This document shows, in pieces, positions 8,263 through 17,287 of a DNA stretch of 64,000 bases. Each line of letters starts with the position of its first letter. Within the stretch, counting starts at the first letter, position 1. The notes under the pieces were generated by a model. It saw nothing but the letters and a program-made list of their open reading frames with translations. It was not told the DNA's origin and made no database searches. This DNA is from CAYUIV01 sp964444925 (lineage in GTDB: Bacteria; Pseudomonadota; Gammaproteobacteria; Diplorickettsiales; Diplorickettsiaceae), in assembly GCA_964444925.1 (NCBI GenBank), contig CAYUIV010000002.1, positions 1-64,000 of the forward strand, written 5' to 3'. Both the position numbers and the translations under genes were made by a program.

Positions 8263-9222
8263 TTAACATACAATATTATCTAAGTACTTTTCTGCATCTA
8301 ACGCTGCCATACAGCCTGTGGCAGCCGAAGTAATTGCTTGACGATAAGTTGCATCTGCAACATCGCCTGCAGCGAAAATACCAGGAACAGAAGTAGAAGT
8401 GGCAAGTTTATGGGGTGAGGCACGGTGCGGTAATACGATGTAACCCTTATCTAAAAGTAGCTGTTCTTTAAATAATTGCGTATTAGGCGAATGACCAATT
8501 GCAATAAATAACCCTTGTATTGCTAACTTTTCTATTGCATTTGTTTTAGTATGTTTTAACGTAACATGACTGATATTTTCACTACCTTCAATGCACTCTA
8601 CTGTGTAATTTAAACGCAGCTGTATATTCCCTTTTTTGACTTTGTCAAACAGTTTATCTTGCAACATTTTTTCTGCACGAAATATCTCACGTCGATGAAT
8701 TAATATTACTTTTTTTGCCAAATGACTCAAATAGATGGCATCTTCTAACGCTGTATTACCACCACCTACAACAGCAACTGTTTGATGACGATAAAAGAAA
8801 CCATCGCAAGTGGCACAGCCTGAAACACCTTTACCTTGAAAGGCTGCCTCAGAAGGTAGTCCCAAATATTTTGCCTGTGCACCCGTTGCAATGATTAATG
8901 CATTGCATGTATATAAGAGACCTTGATTGCTTGTAAGATGAAAAGGTTTTTTCGAAAAATTTACTGAATTAATAGAATCGTCTGCAATGTGCACGTGTAA
9001 CTTTTCAACTTGACTTTGCATAGAAGCCATAAGATCCGGACCTTGTAAATCTTCTACCCCTCCAGGCCAATTACCTACATCTGTTGTTGTCATTAACTGG
9101 CCCCCAGGTTGTGCACCTGAAATCACAAATGGTTTAAGGTTAGCACGGGCTGCGTAAAGTGCTGCAGTATAGCCTGCAGGACCAGTGCCTAAAATGATGA
9201 GACGATGATGCTGCGTTGTCAT
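8263..9222 (-). CDS. trxB: Thioredoxin reductase TrxB
   Basis: A flavoprotein of about 319 residues that passes electrons from NADPH to thioredoxin. FAD-binding GTGPAGYTAALYAARA (near residues 11-26), the redox-active CATCDGFF, the NADPH-site GGGNTALEDA, and the C-terminal FAD motif GIFAAGDVAD are all present. The ATG at 9222 is chosen since the product then begins MTTQHHRLIILG, in register with E. coli TrxB; an upstream ATG at 9255 would add 11 residues and has no ribosome site. It is divergent from the lpoA-like gene. Likely the electron source for thiol-dependent peroxide defence. Confidence 0.95.
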   Translation of the reverse strand: MTTQHHRLIILGTGPAGYTAALYAARANLKPFVISGAQPGGQLMTTTDVGNWPGGVEDLQGPDLMASMQSQVEKLHVHIADDSINSVNFSKKPFHLTSNQGLLYTCNALIIATGAQAKYLGLPSEAAFQGKGVSGCATCDGFFYRHQTVAVVGGGNTALEDAIYLSHLAKKVILIHRREIFRAEKMLQDKLFDKVKKGNIQLRLNYTVECIEGSENISHVTLKHTKTNAIEKLAIQGLFIAIGHSPNTQLFKEQLLLDKGYIVLPHRASPHKLATSTSVPGIFAAGDVADATYRQAITSAATGCMAALDAEKYLDNIVC

Positions 9223-9416
9223 AAAGATACCGTATTTTACAAAGCAATCTTTCATTGCTTGATTTTTGAATAAAAGTGAATTGATTTATAATAATGATTT
9301 ATTTTTCAAGAGAAGCGAACCCAAAGCAAAATATAGTTTATTTTGTACTGCGTAAGCGCATAAATGCTTATCAAGTACTCAATTGTCACGAAGGAAACGC
9401 AAAAGCAAGGTACACC

Positions 9417-10574
9417 GTGCATCAAACATGCAAAAGCTACACACTATTTTTATGTATCTCACTGATACTATCAAAAACTTGTCAAGCTTATATTGACGTT
9501 TCTCCTTCTTTTCCTGCAATTTTTAAAGCACCCCAAACTGTTGTACTTCTTTTGCCCTTGAAAGGACACTACCGCAGTGTAAGTCAATCAGTTAAATTAG
9601 GCTTCTTAGAAGCGTGTCAACACGCAAAAGTATCAACGAAAGTGCATGTGTTAGATACTCAAGATTTTCAGTCAATATATCATGCCTACCTCCATTGCGT
9701 ATATCTTAATGCAGACCTTATCGTTGGTCCTTTATTAAAAGAAGAAGTGACCGCATTGGCAAAAATACCAGAGATGAAAATACCTGTTTTAACTTTAAAT
9801 TATTTAAACCCATCTCATATTTACCCTGCCAACTTTTATCAGTTTGGTTTTTCCTTTCATGATGAAATAAAACAGCTTACGCAATATAGTAAATCACAAC
9901 AGCATTTAGCCTTAGTTGTCGTACCTGATACGAGATGGGGAAAAGAGATTACACAAACTTTTACAAAAATTTGGCATATGGCAGAAGGCGAAGTAGTGGA
10001 TGTCCTGTATTATCCTTCTGCTTTTCAAGCACTTAATAAAAAAATTCGACATTTTCTAAAATTTAAACCACCACAACAACGACGTCAAGATTTCGATATG
10101 CTTTTTCTAGCTAGCTCCCCTGAAAGTGCTAGGCAAATCAAACCACTTTTTGATTTTTATTTTGCAAAGGATATTCCTGTCTATGCCACAAGCTCTATTT
10201 ACGAGGCGACGGTACCTTACCATTTAAATTATGATTTAGATGGCACCATCTTATGCGGTACCTATTGGTCTTGCCAGCCTATAACACAACAAAGCACATT
10301 GTATCGACAATTAACTACTAAATACTTAAAACACTTTCAACGTTATTCAAAGTATTATGCATTGGGTGTAGATGCATTTTTACTCACTCAATCACTCTTA
10401 AAACTTGAGCAAGATGCCCATTATATTGTAAAAGGGGTAACAGGTAAATTACAGTTGAACGTAGCACGGCAAATAGTACGTGAGTCTCCCCTTTTCTCTT
10501 TTAAGCGTGGTGTTTTAAAGATGTTACCTGAAAAAGAGTATAATCTTACGATAAATAATGCAGTACTTTTATAA
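9417..10574 (+). CDS. lpoA: LpoA-like penicillin-binding protein activator, short form
   Basis: About 385 residues resembling the C-terminal domain of LpoA (YraM), the outer-membrane lipoprotein that activates PBP1A. It shows the periplasmic-binding fold with VVLLLPLKGHYRSVSQSVKLG, DTRWGKEIT, and a QIKPLFDFYFAKDIPVYATSS stretch, reported here by its DIPVYATS core. The N-terminal TPR domain of full LpoA (total near 680 residues) is missing. The GTG at 9417 is preferred because AAGG lies 6 bp upstream and a signal-peptide-like stretch (KSYTLFLCISLIL) follows at once; an ATG at 9294 in frame has no ribosome site. The lipobox is imperfect (SKTC). Family assignment is good; function in this short form is inferred. 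Confidence 0.75.
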   Translation: MHQTCKSYTLFLCISLILSKTCQAYIDVSPSFPAIFKAPQTVVLLLPLKGHYRSVSQSVKLGFLEACQHAKVSTKVHVLDTQDFQSIYHAYLHCVYLNADLIVGPLLKEEVTALAKIPEMKIPVLTLNYLNPSHIYPANFYQFGFSFHDEIKQLTQYSKSQQHLALVVVPDTRWGKEITQTFTKIWHMAEGEVVDVLYYPSAFQALNKKIRHFLKFKPPQQRRQDFDMLFLASSPESARQIKPLFDFYFAKDIPVYATSSIYEATVPYHLNYDLDGTILCGTYWSCQPITQQSTLYRQLTTKYLKHFQRYSKYYALGVDAFLLTQSLLKLEQDAHYIVKGVTGKLQLNVARQIVRESPLFSFKRGVLKMLPEKEYNLTINNAVLL

Positions 10575-10661
10575 AAATGCTTTCTGAAAAGAAACTATCT
10601 TTAAAGAAAGGCTGTGTTAGTATGGTCTATCTTTTTATTACAACACCAATATTGAAATAAC

Positions 10662-11792
10662 ATGCATAGCTTTTCATCGGCATCTTTAGACAAAAATGGA
10701 TCTATTGTTTTGCAATTGAAAAACATCTCTAAACATTTTGAATCTGTCTCTACAATACAAAACATTAATTTTTCAGTGAAACAAGGAGAATTTGTCACGC
10801 TTTTAGGTCCCTCAGGCTGTGGTAAAACGACTATACTGAATCTGATTTCTGGTTTAGAAGAGCCAGATAGCGGCGAAATTTTAATCAATAATACGCTTGC
10901 GACAGCATTACCACCTCAAGAAAGGCATGTCAATACAGTCTTTCAAAGTTATGCTTTATTTCCTCATTTGACTGTTTTTGAAAATGTTGCGTTCGGATTG
11001 CGCTGTAAACGATTCAAAGAAGATGAAATTAAAAGGCGTGTTATTGATGCATTGAGTATGGTAAAACTTGAGAAGTTAGTGTACCGCTATCCCAACCAAC
11101 TGAGCGGAGGACAGCAACAGCGAATCGCGATTGCACGTGCCGTTGTTAACCGTCCTCGTGTCTTATTGCTTGATGAACCATTAAGTTCATTGGATTATCG
11201 TTTGAGAAAAACGATGCAAATTGAATTAAAGCAATTACAAATTCAGCTTAAAATCGCTTTTATTTTGGTCACACATGATCAAGAAGAAGCACTTTCTATC
11301 TCAGATCGTGTCATTGTGATGAATGAAGGACGTATCATGCAAATTGGAACACCGCGGGAAGTCTATGAGGAACCTTGCAATTTACAAGTTGCAAAATTTA
11401 TTGGAGAAACGAATATTTTTGAAACGGTGGTAAAAGAGAGCACTGCATTATCTTTTACAGCTACGGTCGAAGATATATTATTTACCTTTAAGAACCACCA
11501 TCACTTTCAACGAGAACAATCCATTGCTGTGTTGATCCGTCCCGAAGATTTAAAAATTTATACAAAAACAGAAAAACCTGAAAATCAAGAGACACTTCTC
11601 AAAGGAAAAGTAACACAAGTGATCTACAAAGGTTCTACCGTAGATTTAATTATTCGTTTATCTAGTGAACGTTTACTCGCAGCAACGCAATTTTTTAATG
11701 AAGACGATTCTGCACTTGACTTTGAAATTGGTGAATTAGTTTGGGTCAGTTGGATTCCAGGATGGGAGGTCATTCTTTCAAATGAAATATAA
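10662..11792 (+). CDS. potA: Spermidine/putrescine ABC transporter ATP-binding protein PotA
   Basis: A 376-residue ATPase with Walker A LGPSGCGKTT, Q-loop FQSYALFPH, signature LSGGQQQR, Walker B VLLLDEPLSSLD and the switch histidine in VTHDQEEA. A C-terminal TOBE-like domain (about 285-370) follows. Length and sequence fit PotA, the energy unit of polyamine import at the inner membrane. It overlaps the start of potB by 11 bp, implying translational coupling. No potC or potD follows. A related substrate (for example iron or other polycation) cannot be fully excluded. Confidence 0.88.
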   Translation: MHSFSSASLDKNGSIVLQLKNISKHFESVSTIQNINFSVKQGEFVTLLGPSGCGKTTILNLISGLEEPDSGEILINNTLATALPPQERHVNTVFQSYALFPHLTVFENVAFGLRCKRFKEDEIKRRVIDALSMVKLEKLVYRYPNQLSGGQQQRIAIARAVVNRPRVLLLDEPLSSLDYRLRKTMQIELKQLQIQLKIAFILVTHDQEEALSISDRVIVMNEGRIMQIGTPREVYEEPCNLQVAKFIGETNIFETVVKESTALSFTATVEDILFTFKNHHHFQREQSIAVLIRPEDLKIYTKTEKPENQETLLKGKVTQVIYKGSTVDLIIRLSSERLLAATQFFNEDDSALDFEIGELVWVSWIPGWEVILSNEI

Positions 11793-12636
11793 TTTTCTTT
11801 TTAAATGGAGCAGTATTGTATTGATTAGCGTATGGTTAGGATTTTTTGCATTAATTCCTTATCTTTTCATTTTAGCAAAAAGCGTAAGTCAACCTTTAAC
11901 AACAACATTACTGCCTTTCATATCATTGAGACATTATCAACAGATACTATTTAATCCACTATATTTAAAAGTTTTTTTTCGATCTTTCTTGTTATCGACT
12001 ACCTGCACTAGTATTTGTCTTTGTATTGCGTATCCTTTTACCTATTTTTTAAGCACAGTTAAAACACCGTATAAATCGTTATTAATTTTTTTACTGATTA
12101 TTCCATTTTGGACCAGTTCATTGATTCGAACTTATGCAATTATTGCATTACTTAAGACAAAAGGCATTATTAATAATAGTCTTATAATGGTTGGATTTAT
12201 TAAGAGTCCTTTGCAGCTACTACACACCCATACTGCAGTGATTATAGGATTAGTGTATGATTTGTTACCTTTTATGATTTTTCCTCTTTACACGAATTTT
12301 GAAAAATTAGATAGATTATATATCGATGCGGCTAAAGATTTAGGTGCAAGTGGTATGATGATTTTTAGAAAAGTAATTATTCCACTCACTATGCCTGGTA
12401 TTATTAGCGGAAGTATGCTGGTTTTTTTACCAGCTATGACACTTTTTTATATCCCGGACCTTTTAGGAGGTGCCAAATCTTTATTTCTTGGTAATTTGAT
12501 TCAAAGACAGTTTTTAGCTAACAATTGGCCACTGGGTAGTGCCTTAAGTAGTGTGTTAATTTTAAGTGTATTGTTCTTATTATTTGTTGCGCAACGTATT
12601 CAAAAAACAAAAAATTTTTATCAAAAGCTTTTTTGA
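11782..12636 (+). CDS. potB: Spermidine/putrescine ABC transporter permease PotB
   Basis: A 284-residue inner-membrane permease with about six hydrophobic segments. It carries the coupling motif DAAKDLGASGMMIFRKVIIPLTMPGI, recognisable by its EAA-loop core AAKDLGAS, near residues 190-215. It resembles PotB and overlaps potA by 11 bp. The usual partner permease PotC and binding protein PotD are not found next to it, so the transporter is incomplete at this locus. It may work with genes elsewhere or as a homodimer. Confidence 0.85.
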   Translation: MKYNFLFKWSSIVLISVWLGFFALIPYLFILAKSVSQPLTTTLLPFISLRHYQQILFNPLYLKVFFRSFLLSTTCTSICLCIAYPFTYFLSTVKTPYKSLLIFLLIIPFWTSSLIRTYAIIALLKTKGIINNSLIMVGFIKSPLQLLHTHTAVIIGLVYDLLPFMIFPLYTNFEKLDRLYIDAAKDLGASGMMIFRKVIIPLTMPGIISGSMLVFLPAMTLFYIPDLLGGAKSLFLGNLIQRQFLANNWPLGSALSSVLILSVLFLLFVAQRIQKTKNFYQKLF

Positions 12637-12657
12637 TTTATTGGTATAGCTGCTGCC

Positions 12658-12671
12658 AACACAATTGTGTT
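12658..12671. repeat. 14-bp perfect palindrome after potB
   Basis: AACACAATTGTGTT, followed by ATTTTCT, stands 22 bp after the potB stop. It might be a weak terminator hairpin or an operator for icmB, whose start is about 135 bp further on. Confidence 0.3.
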
Positions 12672-12807
12672 ATTTTCTAAAAAACATTTCTATTTGTGCT
12701 TTTAGCGTAAGCGTAACCCGTTTTAGTAGTTTTCACATTTTATATACGACGTACGTTATGATGCATTCTATGCGATTTAAAATACAATTTTTACTTTGTG
12801 AATTTTT

Positions 12808-15800
12808 ATGCTCAAGTATTTTTCAAGCTTTCTAAAAAGTATTGATAGTCTTTTAGCATGGTTAAGCACTTTATTAAAGCAAACGACAGAATCATATTGT
12901 GATCTTGAGACAGCCGATAGTCAGTATGATTTAGCCGGACGAGATGGATCGCTTGTCTCTATTATTGAAGTGCAAGGTATTACCACTTTAGTTGGTGAAG
13001 AAGAGTTCGAATACCTTCATGCGCAATTAACGCAAACATTACGTACAATCTTATCTAAAACGGGTCATACGTTTCAAGCCGTATTTCACTATGATCCAGA
13101 GGCCGTTACAGAACAAGTTGAAAAGCTCTTAGCACCTAGTCGAAAAACGTTAGAATCCCTTCATTTGTTAGCATTAAACGATCTTCTAGATGAACGTAAA
13201 ACATATCTTTCACAGTATTGTGCAGCTGAATCAGTTTATTTTGTATTGTGGACGCATCCTCATCAATTAAATAAAGCAGAAGGCAAACAGGCTGAAAAAG
13301 AAAAATTACAGTTAATTCGAACACATCAGCTTCCCCCTACTCAACTCACCCAAAATGTCATTGCTTCAATTCCTGCATTACGTAAAACACATCGTGCAGC
13401 AGTCAATACCCTTTTACATCAATTGCACACCTTACAAATTCGTGCTCGGCTACTTAAGACACATGAAGCTGTTTATCATATGCGATTGCTTGCTGATCCA
13501 TTTTTTACAGATCTTAACTGGCAAGCTAGTTTACCAGGTGACAAAATTCCTTTGAAACTTTACCAAAAAAATACTGCACATGTCGTCGATCTATTGTGGC
13601 CTTCTTTGGCACGACAACTGCTGCCACGGGATGCAGAAACTATCGATTTTCGTACTGTTGCATTTGGAGATCGTCTCTATTCCTGTATCTTTGTTGATTT
13701 ACTCCCTAAAGAAATACAACCTTTTTTAAACTTTTTGAAAAATCATTTAACTTCACGCACCCCTTGGCGCATGGCTTTTCTTGCCAAAAGTGATGCGCTA
13801 CACACTGTAAGATTTTCTGCAACGCTTGCTAAATTTTTAAGTTTTGCCTCTAAAGAAAATCGCTTACTGAGTGATGCCTATGATTCATTAGAAAACCTTT
13901 CCCTTGCGCATGACGAGGCAATTGTTCAATTAAAAATTACTGCTTGTACTTGGGCTCCACTGAATCAAATTAATCTCCTGCGAACACGTGCTGCGGAATT
14001 GGCCAGAGCAATTCAGCAGTGGGGAGCAAGCGATGTTTCTGAAGTATCAGGTGATCCTTTTTCAGGCCTTATTTCTACACTTGTTGGTGTATCTTCTTCA
14101 AGTGTTGCCACTCCCACATTATTACCTTGTGCTCAAATGACATGTTTATTACCTATTGTTAGACCGCATTCACTGTGGGAACAAGGTTCACAGCTTTTTA
14201 GAACACTAGATGGTAAAATTTGGCCTTTTCAATTAGGATCGACTAAACAAGCCAGTTGGATTGATTTAATTTATGCAAGACCTGGTTCTGGAAAATCTGT
14301 TCTATCTAATGTATTAAATTTATCTTTGTGTCTAAAAGGCGGCTTAAAAACACTACCCTATATTGCAATTATTGATATTGGTCCTTCATCTAAAGGATTG
14401 GTTTCTTTACTACAAGACGCGTTACCCATACAACAACGCCACTACGTAGGCTACCATAAGCTACAAATGGATAAAAACCATTGTATTAACCCGTTTGATA
14501 CTCAGTTGGGTACTCGCTATCCCGGTACACAGGAAAGAAGCTTTTTGATTAACTTTTTAACATTACTTGCAACACCGTTAGATAAAGAAGAAGCGTACGA
14601 TGGTATTACAGATATGGCTGGAGCGGTTATCGATGAGCTTTATAAGCAATTTTCAGATAAAGAAAAACCACATTTTTACACAAAGCATATTGCGCCTTCA
14701 GTCGATCATATTCTAGAGAAATTAACTGTTACTTTGGATACGCGTACCACATGGTGGGAAATTACTGATTTGTTATTCACTCATCACTATCTTAAAGAAG
14801 CTAAGCTTGCACAACGCTACGCAATGCCCCTGCTCAAAGATGTCCTCTCAATTTGTCGCGTCTCTGTTATCACTGATTTGTACGGCAGCATGACAACTGA
14901 TACAGGTGAAAATTTAATACATGCTTTTAGTCGTATGCTATCTCGCTCCATTCGAGAATATCCTATTCTTTCAGATGTGACCTATTTCGATGTACAAGAT
15001 GCAAAAATCATTGTGCTGGATCTAGATGAAGTCGCTAAAAGCGGTGGTCCTGCTGCTGATCGACAAACGGCTGTAATGTATATGCTTGCAAGGTACCTTT
15101 TAACACATCACTATTATCTGATTGAACACGCCACAAATGCGCCTTCTCTTTACCTTAACTATCATCGAAAACGTTTACAGCATTTACAAGAAAGTACAAA
15201 ACGACTTGTATTTGACGAATTTCATCGAACAGCACGTACGAAAGCAGTACGTCAACAAATTATTACAGACATGCGAGAAGGTAGAAAATTTAATGTACAA
15301 ATTGCTTTACTTTCTCAATCACTCGAAGATTTTGACACCATGATGATTGAATTTGCTACTGCAGTTTACATTTTAAATGCAGGACCCACTGCTGCTATTA
15401 AAAAATCCGTCCAAATATTTGGATTAAATAACACAGCTCAAAAATTACTTTATCAGCAAGTTCATGGTCCAACTGAAAAAGGTACACCTTTTTTAGCACA
15501 GTTTTCTACAGTAGAAGGTCTTAATACACAGCTGTTAACATTAACGCTTGGCCCTATAGAACTTTGGGCACTTAATACCGCACGAGAAGATACATTACTA
15601 CGCGACAAACTTTATCAGAAAATTGGTTCAAGCCATGCACGCACAGTATTAGCCGTATTGTATCCAACAGGTACGGCGAGAAAAGTAATGGAAAAGCGCC
15701 TCTTGTCGCTGAATCAAAAAAATTTTTCATTACTTTCTGCAGAAATGTCTGAAAACATGATTGAACAACTCGCACAAGAAGCATTAGATTATTTTTATCA

Positions 15801-15825
15801 ACATATGCAAAGCATGCAACCCTAA
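12808..15825 (+). CDS. icmB: Dot/Icm type IVB secretion ATPase IcmB/DotO
   Basis: A 1005-residue VirB4-class ATPase of the type IVB secretion system; the length matches Legionella IcmB/DotO (about 1009). Walker A ARPGSGKS ends at Ser497, Walker B-like IIVLDLDE spans about 734-741, and a second acidic motif LVFDEFH is at 800-806. DotO with DotB forms the cytoplasmic energy complex at the channel base that powers effector export. In Legionella it lies beside icmJ and other dot/icm genes, whereas here its neighbours are potB and a long gene-free stretch before tRNA-Leu. It is the strongest single marker of a Legionellales-type organism in the window. Confidence 0.93.
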   Translation: MLKYFSSFLKSIDSLLAWLSTLLKQTTESYCDLETADSQYDLAGRDGSLVSIIEVQGITTLVGEEEFEYLHAQLTQTLRTILSKTGHTFQAVFHYDPEAVTEQVEKLLAPSRKTLESLHLLALNDLLDERKTYLSQYCAAESVYFVLWTHPHQLNKAEGKQAEKEKLQLIRTHQLPPTQLTQNVIASIPALRKTHRAAVNTLLHQLHTLQIRARLLKTHEAVYHMRLLADPFFTDLNWQASLPGDKIPLKLYQKNTAHVVDLLWPSLARQLLPRDAETIDFRTVAFGDRLYSCIFVDLLPKEIQPFLNFLKNHLTSRTPWRMAFLAKSDALHTVRFSATLAKFLSFASKENRLLSDAYDSLENLSLAHDEAIVQLKITACTWAPLNQINLLRTRAAELARAIQQWGASDVSEVSGDPFSGLISTLVGVSSSSVATPTLLPCAQMTCLLPIVRPHSLWEQGSQLFRTLDGKIWPFQLGSTKQASWIDLIYARPGSGKSVLSNVLNLSLCLKGGLKTLPYIAIIDIGPSSKGLVSLLQDALPIQQRHYVGYHKLQMDKNHCINPFDTQLGTRYPGTQERSFLINFLTLLATPLDKEEAYDGITDMAGAVIDELYKQFSDKEKPHFYTKHIAPSVDHILEKLTVTLDTRTTWWEITDLLFTHHYLKEAKLAQRYAMPLLKDVLSICRVSVITDLYGSMTTDTGENLIHAFSRMLSRSIREYPILSDVTYFDVQDAKIIVLDLDEVAKSGGPAADRQTAVMYMLARYLLTHHYYLIEHATNAPSLYLNYHRKRLQHLQESTKRLVFDEFHRTARTKAVRQQIITDMREGRKFNVQIALLSQSLEDFDTMMIEFATAVYILNAGPTAAIKKSVQIFGLNNTAQKLLYQQVHGPTEKGTPFLAQFSTVEGLNTQLLTLTLGPIELWALNTAREDTLLRDKLYQKIGSSHARTVLAVLYPTGTARKVMEKRLLSLNQKNFSLLSAEMSENMIEQLAQEALDYFYQHMQSMQP

Positions 15826-16630
15826 ATAACCATTTTATTAATACGTGCAATTTATTTTATAAGTCGTAAGATATTTTTCAATTATTCATCGCCTTTTCAG
15901 CGTTTTATTAAAGAAGAAAATCTTTTTTGCATGAGATAACAAATGTGATGTAGTGTACTTGAAGTAACTACAGTAGGACGTAATCTAGTATTTTACTGAG
16001 TAAGAAATCTCAAATATAATTTTCTCAAAAAAGCTTTGACTAATTTCAATTCAATGATGATAGTAACAGGTAGTAGCCAAAAATATATGATATTCATTAT
16101 ACTAGTTGCTAAGACATCCAATTCCTGTTCAAATTGGTTTATTAGTCCAACATGTCTAGACAATTTGAACTGTTTGTTCAATTCCGTCGAAAAAAATATA
16201 TTTTCAATAGTATATAGATGTGTTAAAACTCTAATATTACTGACCTGTGTAATAGTGAGTAAGATTAATGGCGATTGGCTTAAACTCTTCCAGATAGACT
16301 GTTAAACATAGAACAAAAAAATACTTAAAAACCCTGCAATTTTTATATTACGCTGGGCGGAATCAAATGCTAAATTATCCAATGATGCCTGACGTACAGT
16401 CACGACGTTCATGCTGGTCCGCTCTAAGCTTTGTATCTTCCCTATTGCCGTTCGTATACAAAGAGAACAGGCATAAGCAAAGACTAGCCTATAAAAAAAA
16501 CTTTTTAAAAAGGATTTAAGTGGCAGTCGTCTTTGAAAACTAATAATTTTTATAAACGATTGTATTGTATTAATAGTAATAAATATCAAAAGTAAAAATT
16601 TTACCCAAGCTTTTTATCATTAATAAAAAG
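15826..16630. other. 805-bp gene-free stretch after icmB
   Basis: No reading frame has a ribosome site, a family match or sensible composition. A 95-codon TTG-started frame on the minus strand (16302-16589) is not convincing. The stretch holds a perfect 10-bp inverted repeat, GTTCAAATTG (16127-16136) and CAATTTGAAC (16161-16170), interleaved with AGACAT (16112-16117) and ATGTCT (16152-16157). It may be decayed coding DNA or hold an unrecognised RNA. Confidence 0.5.
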
Positions 16631-16712
16631 TGCCGAAGGCCGGACTCGAACCGGCACAACTTTCGTCACTGCCCCCTCAAGACAGCGTGTCTGCCTATTC
16701 CACCACTTCGGC
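16631..16712 (-). tRNA. tRNA-Leu (anticodon GAG)
   Basis: The minus strand folds as a class II tRNA: acceptor GCCGAAG/CTTCGGC, anticodon stem CTGTC/GGCAG with loop TTGAGGG (anticodon GAG), a long variable arm and a T-arm GCCGG-TTCGAGT-CCGGC. The discriminator is A; the 3' CCA is not encoded (ACTTTTT follows). It lies just downstream of secG, the same secG-tRNA-Leu neighbourhood known in E. coli. Confidence 0.96.
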
Positions 16713-16735
16713 ATTGGACAAGATGACCGATTGTA

Positions 16736-17032
16736 TTATACAGGGTTATCCTTTTTTTCCATACTCACAGCAGATATCGTAGTGCTTTGCTTTATTTTCA
16801 TTGGATTTACATGAAAAAGATTTAAACCAAAACTGGTTGCAAAAAATAAAAAGGCTAACCCACTCGTTACTTTCGTTATAAATGAAATGGAGCCTTGACT
16901 GCCAAATAGTGTTTGAGAGAAGTGACTAGCACCGCCTCCAATACCCATACTGCGATCAGGTTGAATAAGAATTGAGATAATGAGTAAAACAGCTGATATA
17001 ATATGTAGAGTAGATAAAAGAGTTAACCACAT
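16736..17032 (-). CDS. secG: Protein translocase subunit SecG
   Basis: A 98-residue inner-membrane protein with two hydrophobic segments (about residues 5-22 and 52-72) separated by the conserved SMGIGGGASHFSQTLFGSQG loop, seen here as GIGGGAS and LFGSQGS. SecG is the accessory subunit of the SecYEG channel. The ATG at 17032 opens with MWLTLLSTLHIISAVLLI, typical of the family. tRNA-Leu follows after 23 bp, and no triosephosphate isomerase gene precedes it. Confidence 0.94.
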   Translation of the reverse strand: MWLTLLSTLHIISAVLLIISILIQPDRSMGIGGGASHFSQTLFGSQGSISFITKVTSGLAFLFFATSFGLNLFHVNPMKIKQSTTISAVSMEKKDNPV

Positions 17033-17287
17033 AAAGATAAAGATCGATAAATATTAAAAAAGTTGGCGACGTATAGTCATAACATAAATTATTACTATGT
17101 ATTTTAAGTAGTCTGTCTAACGCGGTCCAAACCACTTTTTTTTACCATACAGGATACCGGTTTGCGCTGCAACTTTTAGCCAGATGTCTGACATTAAGAG
17201 AAATGACTCCGTCTTAGCCGAGGATAATCTTTGATTTTTTCAAAACATTTTAGCTGCACTAGTCCATGTGAACAACGTAAGGTTGTC

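Noticed and set aside
8066..8269. 67-codon minus-strand frame overlapping the trxB end
   Set aside because: Overlaps the trxB 3' end and the inverted repeat, has no ribosome site, and looks random.
15993..16305. Two opposite overlapping frames of 62 and 89 codons
   Set aside because: They cover the inverted repeats, lack ribosome sites and resemble nothing known.
16302..16589. 95-codon minus-strand frame with TTG start upstream of the icmB 3' side
   Set aside because: No ribosome site, no family resemblance, and composition like the surrounding AT-rich non-coding DNA.
17033..17287. Gap between secG and yidC checked for mnmE remnants or a small RNA
   Set aside because: No recognisable motif; only a short ACAAC/GTTGT pairing near 17273.
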